From a bacterium (GTDB taxonomy: Bacteria; Chlamydiota; Chlamydiia; Chlamydiales; JAFEGQ01): 9,641 nt of DNA. Made by a program: the position numbers and the translations under genes. Below are positions 1 to 5,691 of the stretch, piece after piece. Under the pieces are notes generated by a model. The model was not told the origin of the DNA. It saw only the letters and a program-made list of their open reading frames with translations, and made no database searches. The first letter of the stretch is position 1. Each line of letters opens with the position of its first letter. The DNA lies in contig JAKBAF010000024.1 in the NCBI GenBank assembly GCA_021809305.1, positions 1-9,641 on the forward strand. Reading direction: 5' to 3'.

Positions 1-132
1 GAGGATCTGAAACGCCTCTTCCCCAAGGAGAGCTGGAATAAGCTCCACCTTCAGATCATCTACTTTGCAAGGGAGTACTGCCCTGCTAGGTGTCACGATC
101 CCGCTCTCTGTCCGATCTGCTCCTGGATTTAA
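1..132 (+). CDS. nth: Endonuclease III, C-terminal end (partial)
   Basis: An open frame runs from base 1 to a TAA at 130-132 and encodes the last 43 residues of a protein whose start lies outside the window. It reads as the C-terminus of endonuclease III: FPKESWNKLHLQIIYFAREY followed by a cysteine cluster, C-P-A-R-C-H-D-P-A-L-C-P-I-C, then SWI. Endonuclease III is a base-excision-repair DNA glycosylase/AP lyase for oxidised pyrimidines, and a C-terminal [4Fe-4S] cluster supports its DNA binding. The catalytic helix-hairpin-helix, Lys and Asp are upstream and cannot be checked. The cysteine spacing here (C-X3-C-X5-C-X2-C) differs from the E. coli pattern (C-X6-C-X2-C-X5-C). I see no clear terminator between this stop and the next promoter. 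Confidence 0.82.
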   Translation, partial: EDLKRLFPKESWNKLHLQIIYFAREYCPARCHDPALCPICSWI

Positions 133-154
133 ACCATTTCTGTCTATTATGTAA

Positions 155-183
155 TTGATATTAATTAAATTTAAAATTATAAT
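155..183 (+). promoter_or_regulatory. Sigma-70-type promoter of the first small membrane-protein gene
   Basis: A -35 box TTGATA (155-160) is separated by exactly 17 bp of almost pure A+T from a perfect -10 box TATAAT (178-183). Transcription would start near 190, giving a leader of about 27 nt with a ribosome site (AAGGACAGAGAG) just before the ATG at 217. The same arrangement, 32 of 36 bases identical from -35 to just past -10, recurs at 792-827 before the second small gene. Seeing it twice makes the call much stronger. Confidence 0.8.
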
Positions 184-216
184 AAAGATACAAAACCACC
201 AAACAAGGACAGAGAG

Positions 217-564
217 ATGGAAGTTACAGGAGAAAGAACAGGCTGGGAGAAGTTTTGCTTTGAAGGCGGAACCCTTCTTTTGATGTGCGTAGGCACAGTC
301 GCTATTACAGCTGTTGTGGATAAAATTCTTCAAGCTTGCAATGTCGCCTACGAGAAACGCATGACCGCAGCCAACTTCAGCTGCGTCGGGGGCCTCATCG
401 TCTCCGTTCCATTTGCTGCCGTTCTCAGCCACATAATCACCAAAAAATGCTTTGCTTCGCGTGATGAGGCTTCTGCTGCAACCTCGGAAGAGAGTGCTGC
501 TCCTAGCTCACCTGCACCTACCCCCACGGTCGTGCCCGAGAAACCTCCGCTTGCCTGCCATTGA
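217..564 (+). CDS. Small two-lobed membrane protein, candidate inclusion-membrane (Inc-like) protein
   Basis: This 115-aa protein is not a family I recognise by sequence. Two hydrophobic segments are visible, about residues 17-34 and 54-74, separated by a polar stretch containing YEKR. A Ser/Ala/Pro/Thr-rich tail (about 80-115) follows. The N-terminus is short, polar and lacks a cleavable signal, so both ends would face the same side of a membrane. Closely paired hydrophobic lobes are the hallmark of chlamydial Inc proteins, which are type III secreted into the vacuole membrane. That role is an inference and depends on the host being chlamydial. The ATG at 217 is supported by AAGGA 8-12 bases upstream and by the matching start of the downstream gene (both begin ATGGAA after GGACA-AGAG). 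It is probably a paralogue of the 862-1200 product: GG/VA at equal spacing in lobe 1 and PFA in mid-lobe 2. It has its own strong promoter and appears monocistronic. Confidence 0.72.
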   Translation: MEVTGERTGWEKFCFEGGTLLLMCVGTVAITAVVDKILQACNVAYEKRMTAANFSCVGGLIVSVPFAAVLSHIITKKCFASRDEASAATSEESAAPSSPAPTPTVVPEKPPLACH

Positions 565-590
565 CGGCCCTGACTAATCCCCCCGAAGGG

Positions 591-733
591 CGGGCACAGG
601 CGTGCCCGAAGCCAAAGCGGTACGGGGGTACCGCACTCCAAATTTGAGCTTACGGCACGGATATTTAGCAGCAAATTCCGATATGGAGTGCTGCACTCCT
701 GTGCAGCTTTGGTTTTGGCCACGCCTGTGGCCA
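591..733. repeat. 143-bp inverted repeat; each arm is a double-hairpin unit with compensatory changes
   Basis: Left arm 591-640 and right arm 684-733 are 50-nt inverted copies, 39 of 50 bases identical. Each arm holds two perfect 7-bp hairpins with 4-nt loops joined by an 8-nt A-rich linker, and ends in GCACTCCA at the centre. Left hairpins: CGGGCAC/GTGCCCG (591-608, loop AGGC) and GCGGTAC/GTACCGC (617-634, loop GGGG). Right hairpins, read on the - strand: TGGCCAC/GTGGCCA (733-716, loop AGGC) and GCTGCAC/GTGCAGC (708-691, loop AGGA). Of the 11 differences between arms, 8 form four compensated base pairs, 2 lie in a tetraloop and 1 in the linker. The centre (641-683) is unrelated apart from short complementary patches (AATTTG/CAAATT). 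This looks like a REP/BIME-like extragenic element or structured RNA. It could also help terminate the preceding gene, although no T-run follows the hairpins. Confidence 0.85.
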
Positions 734-791
734 TCAAACTTGAAACTTAGATCATTTCACCAGACTTTCTGAATTATAAATTAACACTATA

Positions 792-820
792 TTGATAATA
801 AATAAATTTAAATATATAAT
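792..820 (+). promoter_or_regulatory. Sigma-70-type promoter of the second small membrane-protein gene
   Basis: TTGATA (792-797), 17 bp of A+T, then TATAAT (815-820), followed by AAAGATA exactly as in the first promoter. Start of transcription is expected near 827, giving a leader of about 35 nt. That leader contains a small GGGT/ACCC hairpin (830-843, loop AATAAA) absent from the first copy. A ribosome site (GAGGACAAAGAG) precedes the ATG at 862. Confidence 0.8.
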
Positions 821-861
821 AAAGATATAGGGTAATAAAACCCATAACTGAGGACAAAGAG

Positions 862-1200
862 ATGGAACGCACACCAGCAACAACAAGCGAATCAGTAATA
901 GCTAGATGCATCCCACAGAATAAAGCGATGGCTGGCGGCGCTTTCGCTCTTCTAGCCTTTGCAAGTGTAGCCGGCTTTCTTACACAATACGTGCTAGGGG
1001 TTAACAACGCGGGCCTTGTCGGGCGGATTGTAGCCGGCGCAGCAGCAACAGCCCCCTTTGCCCTCGTCGGCGGCATCCTTGGGATTATGTCCTACAAAGG
1101 CGACCCAAAGGAGCCAGAAGACAATATGCGCACAGGAGGCGGCAAGATTGTAACTCCGGAAGACCTAGGCCTCTATACTGACGACAAAAAAAACCAGTAA
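862..1200 (+). CDS. Small two-lobed membrane protein, candidate inclusion-membrane (Inc-like) protein, second copy
   Basis: The 112-aa product has two hydrophobic, Ala/Gly-rich segments at about residues 22-45 and 53-77, separated by only a short turn (GVNNAGL). A charged hydrophilic tail (about 79-112, rich in D, E, K) follows. There is no cleavable signal peptide. The hairpin-like membrane topology fits an Inc-type protein, inferred rather than shown. Shared features with the 217-564 product are the MER/MEV start, GG followed 10 residues later by VA in lobe 1, PFA in lobe 2, and the nearly identical promoter and ribosome site. The tails do not align, and the gap between lobes is about 8 residues shorter. 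The start is fixed by GAGGA upstream of ATG. The gene ends 8 bp from the convergent end of ruvA, and I see no terminator in that gap. Confidence 0.72.
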   Translation: MERTPATTSESVIARCIPQNKAMAGGAFALLAFASVAGFLTQYVLGVNNAGLVGRIVAGAAATAPFALVGGILGIMSYKGDPKEPEDNMRTGGGKIVTPEDLGLYTDDKKNQ

Positions 1201-1208
1201 GCCGCCGC

Positions 1209-1814
1209 TCAACCCCCCTTTAACGCTCGAGTGATGAGCTCGGAGAGGTCGACGGGGGCAGGGGCCGAGGCAAGGACGCGCTCAATTGACTCGCGGGCAT
1301 CCCGCTGAGTATAGCCAAGGTTGACAAGAGCATTTAGCGCATCGGCGTAATATGGGGAGGAGGGCGAGACCTTTCTCCCCGTCTCTATTTCGGGGGTCAG
1401 GGCGATAAGCGCTAGCAGCTCATCCTTCATCTCCACAAGAAGTCTCTCAGCCCCACGCTTTCCAATTCCTGGCACGCGGCAGAGCGCCTTCACATCTTGC
1501 TCGCGCACGGCGCGATAGAGCTCAGGGGGCGAGAGCGTTCCAATCAAACTCAGGCCCGTCTTGGGACCCACACCGCGAAAGGCAATCAATCGCTCATAAA
1601 GGTCGCGCTCCTGCCGGGTCAGAAAGCCAAAGAGTTGCTGACTGTTCTCACGCACCTGATGCGAAACCAAAAGGCAGAGCTCCTCACCCACTCGCGGAAG
1701 GGCATCAAAGCAGTTAGAGGGGGCGAGTAGCCTATACCCAACCCCTTGGACCTCAATTGCAAGCATTGGAGGGGCCACATAGGTTAGAGTCCCTCGAAGA
1801 GAATCGTAGACCAT
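1209..1814 (-). CDS. ruvA: Holliday junction branch-migration protein RuvA
   Basis: RuvA binds four-way DNA junctions as a tetramer, loads the RuvB motor and cooperates with the RuvC resolvase in recombinational repair. The 201-aa length is normal. The N-terminal OB domain is recognisable (MVYDSLRGTLTY, VQGVGYRLLAPS, and VRENSQQLFGFLTRQER near residues 54-70). Two helix-hairpin-helix DNA-binding motifs follow (FRGVGPKTGLSLIG near 79-92 and VPGIGKRGAERLLVEMKD near 114-131). After a variable linker comes the C-terminal RuvB-binding domain (YADALNALVNLGYTQRDARESI). The start ATG lies 3 nt after the ruvC stop, and its ribosome site (GAGGAG) sits inside the end of ruvC, so the two genes are co-transcribed and probably translationally coupled. 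No ruvB is in the window. Confidence 0.96.
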   Translation of the reverse strand: MVYDSLRGTLTYVAPPMLAIEVQGVGYRLLAPSNCFDALPRVGEELCLLVSHQVRENSQQLFGFLTRQERDLYERLIAFRGVGPKTGLSLIGTLSPPELYRAVREQDVKALCRVPGIGKRGAERLLVEMKDELLALIALTPEIETGRKVSPSSPYYADALNALVNLGYTQRDARESIERVLASAPAPVDLSELITRALKGG

Positions 1815-1817
1815 ATT

Positions 1818-2324
1818 TTAAATCTCCTCGCCAAGCGATAAGGGGTTCTGGGCTGAATGGGCGTGGCAGATCGCAAGCGCTAGAGCATCGGCGGCATCCT
1901 CTGGCTCTGGCAGCTCTTTTAAGCCAAGAAGTCTCTGGACCATGATCTGCACCTGCTGCTTACTCGCCCTACCCTGCCCCGAAACAGCCTTCTTGGCACG
2001 GCTTGGGCTATACTCATAGGTCGCTATCTGGCGCAGCGTTGCGGCAAGTATGGTAATGCCGCGGACCATGCCGATCATCATCGCGGCCCGAACATTATCC
2101 CGAACATACTGAGTCTCAACGGCAACGGCATCCGGCTTGAAGCGATCGAGAAGAATCCCGAGCCCTTCATAGATCGCCAGGCGCCGCTTTGAGATCCGCT
2201 CCGCCCGAGGCGGCCGGATACACCCAAAGTCGAGCGTCTGCAGGCGTCCATCCTTCATAACCACGACCCCGTACCCTGTGACCTGCGTCCCAGGGTCCAC
2301 TCCCATCACAATAAGCTCAGCCAT
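1818..2324 (-). CDS. ruvC: Crossover junction endodeoxyribonuclease RuvC
   Basis: RuvC is the dimeric Mg-dependent nuclease that cuts Holliday junctions symmetrically within the RuvABC resolvasome. The RNase-H-like fold's four acidic ligands are present. With the start at 2324 they are Asp10 (in MGVDPGT), Glu70 (in VETQYV), and Asp143 and Asp146 (in EDAADALA), followed by the conserved ICHAH segment. I place the start at the ATG at 2324 (MAELIVMGVDPGT, 168 aa) because the family usually begins a few residues before the first Asp. An in-frame ATG at 2339 would add MIALN, and neither start has a clear ribosome site. First gene of the ruvC-ruvA pair, divergent from the heptosyltransferase gene. 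Confidence 0.95.
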   Translation of the reverse strand: MAELIVMGVDPGTQVTGYGVVVMKDGRLQTLDFGCIRPPRAERISKRRLAIYEGLGILLDRFKPDAVAVETQYVRDNVRAAMMIGMVRGITILAATLRQIATYEYSPSRAKKAVSGQGRASKQQVQIMVQRLLGLKELPEPEDAADALALAICHAHSAQNPLSLGEEI

Positions 2325-2339
2325 ATTGAGAGCGATCAT

Positions 2340-2397
2340 AGAGAGAGAGCAGTTTGCGGTGGAGGAGAATCTCCCTTTTGCCCCATATTTTTAGGGT
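2340..2397. promoter_or_regulatory. Short divergent intergenic region, ruvC / heptosyltransferase
   Basis: Only 58 bp (73 with the shorter ruvC) separate two divergent genes, so promoters for both should lie here or inside the coding ends. I cannot point to a convincing -35/-10 pair in either direction. Visible features are a purine repeat (GAGAGAGAGAG), a small palindrome GGAGA-A-TCTCC at 2364-2374 followed by TTTT, and an A+T patch near 2385-2392. A 12-bp repeat AGAATCTCCCTT occurs at 2366-2377 and again at 2404-2415, just inside the + strand gene. Confidence 0.4.
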
Positions 2398-3447
2398 ATG
2401 GATAGAATCTCCCTTGCATCACATCCGAAACGCATCATCGTTCGCATGCCCAATTGGGTCGGCGACCTCGTAATGGCAACGCCCATACTAAGCGAGCTGC
2501 GCCGCCACTTCCCAGATGCAGAGATCACAGCCATGTGCTTTGAGAGGGTCGCCCCCCTACTTGAGCACGATCGCGACATCGATAACCTCTTCACCTTCTC
2601 CCGGCCCACCATCTGGATGAAGCGCGATCAGCGCCGCAACCTCATTGCAACGCTGCGCGCAAGGGAGTACGACCTCGCCCTCCTCCTAACTAACTCCTTC
2701 TCCTCCGCCTTCTGGTTTTGGGTAAGCCGCATCCCACAGCGGATCGGCTTTCGCGCTGACAGGCGCTCCCTCCTTCTCACTCGCTCCATCGATCCTCCGA
2801 AAGAGATCGAGACGCAACACCAAGTGGAGACCAACAAATCTCTCCTCCCCCTACTAGGTATTGCCTCCTCATCCTCAAGCCCGCGCCTCCACCTTACGCC
2901 CGAAGAGCGAACTTTGAGCCGTGAGAGGCTGACCCAGCTCGGCATCCCCCCAGATGCGCCCGTCATCGCCATCAACCCAGGCGCCGCCTACGGCTCAGCT
3001 AAGTGCTGGCTACCCGAGCGCTTCCAGGAGGTCACAAAAGCTCTCCTCGAAGATCCGAGGCTCTGTGTCCTCTACTTTGGCGACGCAAGCCAGCTCTCTC
3101 TTGTGCGGCAGATCACAGCTCCCTTCTCCTCCCGAGTCTTTAGCCTCGCAGGCTCCACGACACTGCGCGAGCTAACAGCCCTTATCAGTGAGGTCGACCT
3201 CCTGCTGACAAACGATAGCGGCCCCATGCACATTGCCGCCGCCCTCGGCACCCCGCTTCTCTCACTCTTTGGCTCCACAAGCCCTATAAAGACTGGCCCC
3301 TACGGGCAGCCGGCTTTAAGCGTCCTCCAAAAGAAGGTCGCCTGCGCCCCCTGCTATCTTCGCGAGTGCCCAACCGACTTCCGCTGCATGAAGCGGATCA
3401 GCGCAAGTGAGGTCCATGAACGGCTCCTCTCCCTCCTCAACAAGTAA
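2398..3447 (+). CDS. waaF: Glycosyltransferase family 9, lipopolysaccharide heptosyltransferase (WaaF type)
   Basis: The 349-aa product has the GT9 two-Rossmann-domain pattern of ADP-heptose:LPS heptosyltransferases, which add heptose to the inner core at the cytoplasmic face of the inner membrane. Visible motifs are VRMPNWVGDLVMATPIL near residues 15-31, a second-domain start INPGAAYGSAKCW near 193, and the nucleotide-sugar motif LTNDSGPMHIAAALGTP near 269-285. Next comes LFGSTSP, and finally the WaaF-like cysteine-rich end CAPCYLRECP...CMKRI (about 315-335). This tail favours heptosyltransferase II over WaaC, but the acceptor cannot be read from sequence. The ATG at 2398 has only AGGG one base upstream, an unusual spacing. 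An internal start would cut into the conserved N-terminal strand, so I keep it. The UAP-family gene follows after 7 nt. Confidence 0.88.
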   Translation: MDRISLASHPKRIIVRMPNWVGDLVMATPILSELRRHFPDAEITAMCFERVAPLLEHDRDIDNLFTFSRPTIWMKRDQRRNLIATLRAREYDLALLLTNSFSSAFWFWVSRIPQRIGFRADRRSLLLTRSIDPPKEIETQHQVETNKSLLPLLGIASSSSSPRLHLTPEERTLSRERLTQLGIPPDAPVIAINPGAAYGSAKCWLPERFQEVTKALLEDPRLCVLYFGDASQLSLVRQITAPFSSRVFSLAGSTTLRELTALISEVDLLLTNDSGPMHIAAALGTPLLSLFGSTSPIKTGPYGQPALSVLQKKVACAPCYLRECPTDFRCMKRISASEVHERLLSLLNK

Positions 3448-3454
3448 AAACTCA

Positions 3455-4636
3455 ATGATCACTTTCCATGCTGCGCAGGAGAAGCTCAGCTCCATCGATT
3501 CGCTCCACCTTCTCCTCCACTGGTCTGCCCTGAATCACAATGAGCAGCGCCACCTCCTTGCTCAGATAGGCGCCCTCGACATCGAACAACTCGCCCACCA
3601 AAGAGCCCTCCTCACCTCACCTCCTCCCCCTCCCCTCCCCATTGACCCCTTGCCCACACCCCCCTCTCCCTCGACCGAAGACCTCGCACAAGGCACGATC
3701 CTCCTAGCCAAAGGAGCCGTTGCCGCTATCATTCTAGCCGGAGGCCAAGGCACCCGCCTCGGCTGGCCCGGCCCCAAGGGGACCTATCCCCTCCTCGGCA
3801 AGAGCCTCTTTCAACGGCTAGCCGAGCGCTGCCTTGCCGCCTCCGATCGCTGTGGCCACCCCCTTCCCCTCGCCATAATGACCTCACCCCAAAACCACGA
3901 CGAGACCTCCCGCTTTTTCGAGAGCCACAACCTCTTTGGCTTGCAACCCTCCCAGCTCACCCTCTTCACCCAATCCGAGCTCCCCCTCCTCACCCAAGCT
4001 GGCGATCTCTTCCTCTCCTCCCCCCACACCCTCGCCCTCGGCCCCGACGGCAACGGCTCTCTCCTCACCGCCCTTCACACCTCAGGGCTCCTGCCTCGCT
4101 TTCTCTCCCAAGCCATCCACGTTCTCACCATCACCCTCATCGATAATCCCCTCGCCGACCCCTACGACCCCCACCTCATCGGCCACCTCGCGGCTCGTCA
4201 CTCCGATCTCGCCCTCAAATCCATCACCCGCCGCGACCCAGAAGAGAAGGTCGGCCTCCTCACCCTCCGTAACCATCGCCTTCAAATCTGCCCCTACGCC
4301 AACCTCCCTCCCAACCACCAAAACCTGCCCCAAGCCTACGCTGATATAGCCATATACGCCCTCACCACTGCTTGCGCCCAAGCGCTCCTCCCCCTCGTCC
4401 CCACACTCCCCCTACATCCCGCCCTCAAAGCCGCCACCCTCTGCAGCACGAGCTCAGAGCTCCAAACTATCCTCGCCTACAAGTTCGAGCGCTTCTTCTT
4501 CGACCTCTTGCCCCACATACCCCGCATCTCCCCCCTCCTCTATCCTCGCGATTCCATCTTCGCCCCCATCAAAAACGCCTCTGGCCCCGACTCCCCCGAA
4601 ACCGCCGCGCATCTGCTAGCGCTGGCAGGGGGCTAA
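3455..4636 (+). CDS. UDPGP/UAP-family UDP-sugar pyrophosphorylase (probable UDP-N-acetylglucosamine pyrophosphorylase)
   Basis: This 393-aa protein belongs to the eukaryote-like UAP/UDPGP family, which forms UDP-sugars from UTP and sugar-1-phosphates. Motifs in order are AIILAGGQGTRLGWPGPKG (about residues 90-108, UTP-binding loop with the catalytic Arg and Lys), then LGPDGNGSLLTAL. After these come the sugar-site signature ITLIDNPLADPYDP, the block KSITRRDPEEKVGLL, and the C-terminal FERFFFDLLP and FAPIKNASGPDSPE. A GlcNAc-1-P substrate would feed peptidoglycan precursors or lipid A and fits the neighbouring heptosyltransferase, but Glc-1-P or another hexosamine cannot be excluded. A run of prolines (about residues 55-74) sits between the helical N-terminus and the catalytic domain. 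The frame is open back to a GTG at 3407, overlapping waaF. I chose the ATG at 3455 because MITFHAAQEKL begins the family-like helical region. The ATG at 3416 has GAGG only 3 nt upstream, and 3455 has no clear ribosome site. The coding strand is extremely C-rich. Confidence 0.85.
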   Translation: MITFHAAQEKLSSIDSLHLLLHWSALNHNEQRHLLAQIGALDIEQLAHQRALLTSPPPPPLPIDPLPTPPSPSTEDLAQGTILLAKGAVAAIILAGGQGTRLGWPGPKGTYPLLGKSLFQRLAERCLAASDRCGHPLPLAIMTSPQNHDETSRFFESHNLFGLQPSQLTLFTQSELPLLTQAGDLFLSSPHTLALGPDGNGSLLTALHTSGLLPRFLSQAIHVLTITLIDNPLADPYDPHLIGHLAARHSDLALKSITRRDPEEKVGLLTLRNHRLQICPYANLPPNHQNLPQAYADIAIYALTTACAQALLPLVPTLPLHPALKAATLCSTSSELQTILAYKFERFFFDLLPHIPRISPLLYPRDSIFAPIKNASGPDSPETAAHLLALAGG

Positions 4637-4657
4637 CGCCGCCCCCTGCACCCTGCG

Positions 4658-4678
4658 AAAGGGCGAGGTTCGCCCTTT
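4658..4678 (+). terminator. Perfect 9-bp hairpin after the UAP-family gene
   Basis: AAAGGGCGA (4658-4666) and TCGCCCTTT (4670-4678) form a perfect stem with a 3-nt loop, 22 nt past the stop codon. The bases after it are ACCCCC rather than a T-run. It may stabilise the mRNA 3' end or attenuate, with the stronger terminator following at 4737. Confidence 0.5.
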
Positions 4679-4736
4679 ACCCCCAATCGGGATGAGCTTA
4701 TGGCCGTGGCATTTGTGTAGTTAACGAAAGAAAGAG

Positions 4737-4763
4737 AAAAGCCGCCCGGACGGGCCGCTTTTT
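4737..4763. terminator. Bidirectional intrinsic terminator between convergent genes
   Basis: AAAAGC-C-GCCC (4737-4747) pairs with GGGC-C-GCTTTT (4752-4762) around a GGAC loop, with one C-C mismatch. On the + strand it runs into TTTTT (4759-4763), and on the - strand into TTTTCTCTTTCTTT. It lies midway between the convergent ends of the UAP-family gene (4636) and the - strand hypothetical gene (4786), the expected place for a shared rho-independent terminator. Confidence 0.78.
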
Positions 4764-4785
4764 GGATGGGGTAAAAAGGACCAAT

Positions 4786-5691
4786 TCAATCTGAGGAAGT
4801 GAACCGCGCCAGAGCGAGCTCCAGGAAGTTAGGCTGATTGATCAGCTCGCAGAGTTGCAGCCTCTCTTTGCGATAGGTATCAAGTATAGCCTTTGTCTCG
4901 GGATGGTCGGCATCAAAAACCATTTCTACCGGATCAACAGGCAAGAGAAAGTAGCCTTCGAAAGCGCCACCTTCAAGTCGCTGCGAGATCCACTCGCACT
5001 CTTCCTCAAGACTTTCAAATCCCATATTTGGAAGAGGCTTAATAAGGGGCACCATCTCGCTCCCTTCGAGGTACGTCAAAATCTCTTCTCGTCGACGAAA
5101 GAGAATAGGATTATGCACGCCATAACCGTAGACGATGCCCTCTAATAGGTGGTTGCCACGAAGCACGTCCTTTACCAGATCCTTCCCCGAAAGAAGATCT
5201 GTAATCATCTGCTCTGGAGTTGCCTCATTTCCAAGAATTGACCGAAAGATAGGGAGATTAGCATTGACGACATTTACAAACGCTTCTTTATTAACAAGAA
5301 CAATCGCTCGAATATGCAAGGTGGGAAGATAATCATTTTCAACCAGAATAAATTTTTTGCTATCAAACAAGTAGTCATATTTTTTCCACACCTTCCACCC
5401 ACGTTGAAGAGGATAGTCGAAGCAAAGGAACGGGAAACTCTCATCAGGAGGAGCAGAAAAATAATTTGCAAACGAAACGGGCTTATTACAAAACAGCGTG
5501 TAACCAAACTGGTCTCTCATAACCAGTTGATAAAATAATCTATTTATATCCTCTCTGTCGCGTTGTGGAATGGCGTCCACGCTCATGGAGTAGAGCGATG
5601 ATGTTAAGCATAGGCCTAACCAACTAATCATAACGACTCCCCGATAGAACCTATCGAAGAGCCGTCCAAATAATTTCAAGAATTTATCCAT
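4786..5691 (-). CDS. Exported protein of unknown function, 301 aa
   Basis: I do not recognise the family. A hydrophobic stretch (about residues 19-36, VVMISWLGLCLTSSLYSMS) is preceded by a basic segment with several K/R, resembling a signal peptide or N-terminal anchor. The rest is soluble-looking and acidic, without cysteine clusters or obvious enzyme motifs. Notable blocks are DQFGYTLFCNKPVSFANYF (about 60-78) and GIVYGYGVHNPILFRRREE (about 185-203). The first reminds me of lineage-specific secreted proteins of environmental chlamydiae, but that is an unchecked impression. Two starts are possible. The ATG at 5691 overlaps the upstream stop by one base (TAATG, coupled translation) and has no ribosome site. 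The ATG at 5631 (residue 21) has GGGGAG 5 nt upstream and would yield a short uncharged signal sequence. It is the second gene of a pair with the 89-aa zinc-finger protein, and codon use is clearly more A/T-ending than in its neighbours. Confidence 0.75.
   Translation of the reverse strand: MDKFLKLFGRLFDRFYRGVVMISWLGLCLTSSLYSMSVDAIPQRDREDINRLFYQLVMRDQFGYTLFCNKPVSFANYFSAPPDESFPFLCFDYPLQRGWKVWKKYDYLFDSKKFILVENDYLPTLHIRAIVLVNKEAFVNVVNANLPIFRSILGNEATPEQMITDLLSGKDLVKDVLRGNHLLEGIVYGYGVHNPILFRRREEILTYLEGSEMVPLIKPLPNMGFESLEEECEWISQRLEGGAFEGYFLLPVDPVEMVFDADHPETKAILDTYRKERLQLCELINQPNFLELALARFTSSD

Noticed and set aside
591..608. Simple rho-independent terminator for the first small gene
   Set aside because: The hairpin is perfect but no T-run follows it in either direction. 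It is better explained as part of the double-hairpin inverted repeat, though it could still impede polymerase.
591..733. CRISPR array
   Set aside because: There are only two units, they are inverted rather than direct, and there are no spacers of regular length and no cas genes nearby.
348..737. 129-codon open frame on the - strand across the first small gene and the inverted repeat
   Set aside because: It lies antisense to a gene with a strong promoter and ribosome site, runs through the palindromic repeat, and its product shows no recognisable domain.
774..1076. 100-codon - strand frame over the second small gene
   Set aside because: It is antisense to the promoter-supported gene, and its end runs through the A+T-only promoter, giving a low-complexity tail of aromatic residues.
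3936..4349. Long + strand frame encoding a Ser/Pro/Thr-rich protein
   Set aside because: It is a frame-shifted reading of the C-rich UAP-family gene, whose own frame carries clear motifs. The low-complexity product is a by-product of the pyrimidine bias.
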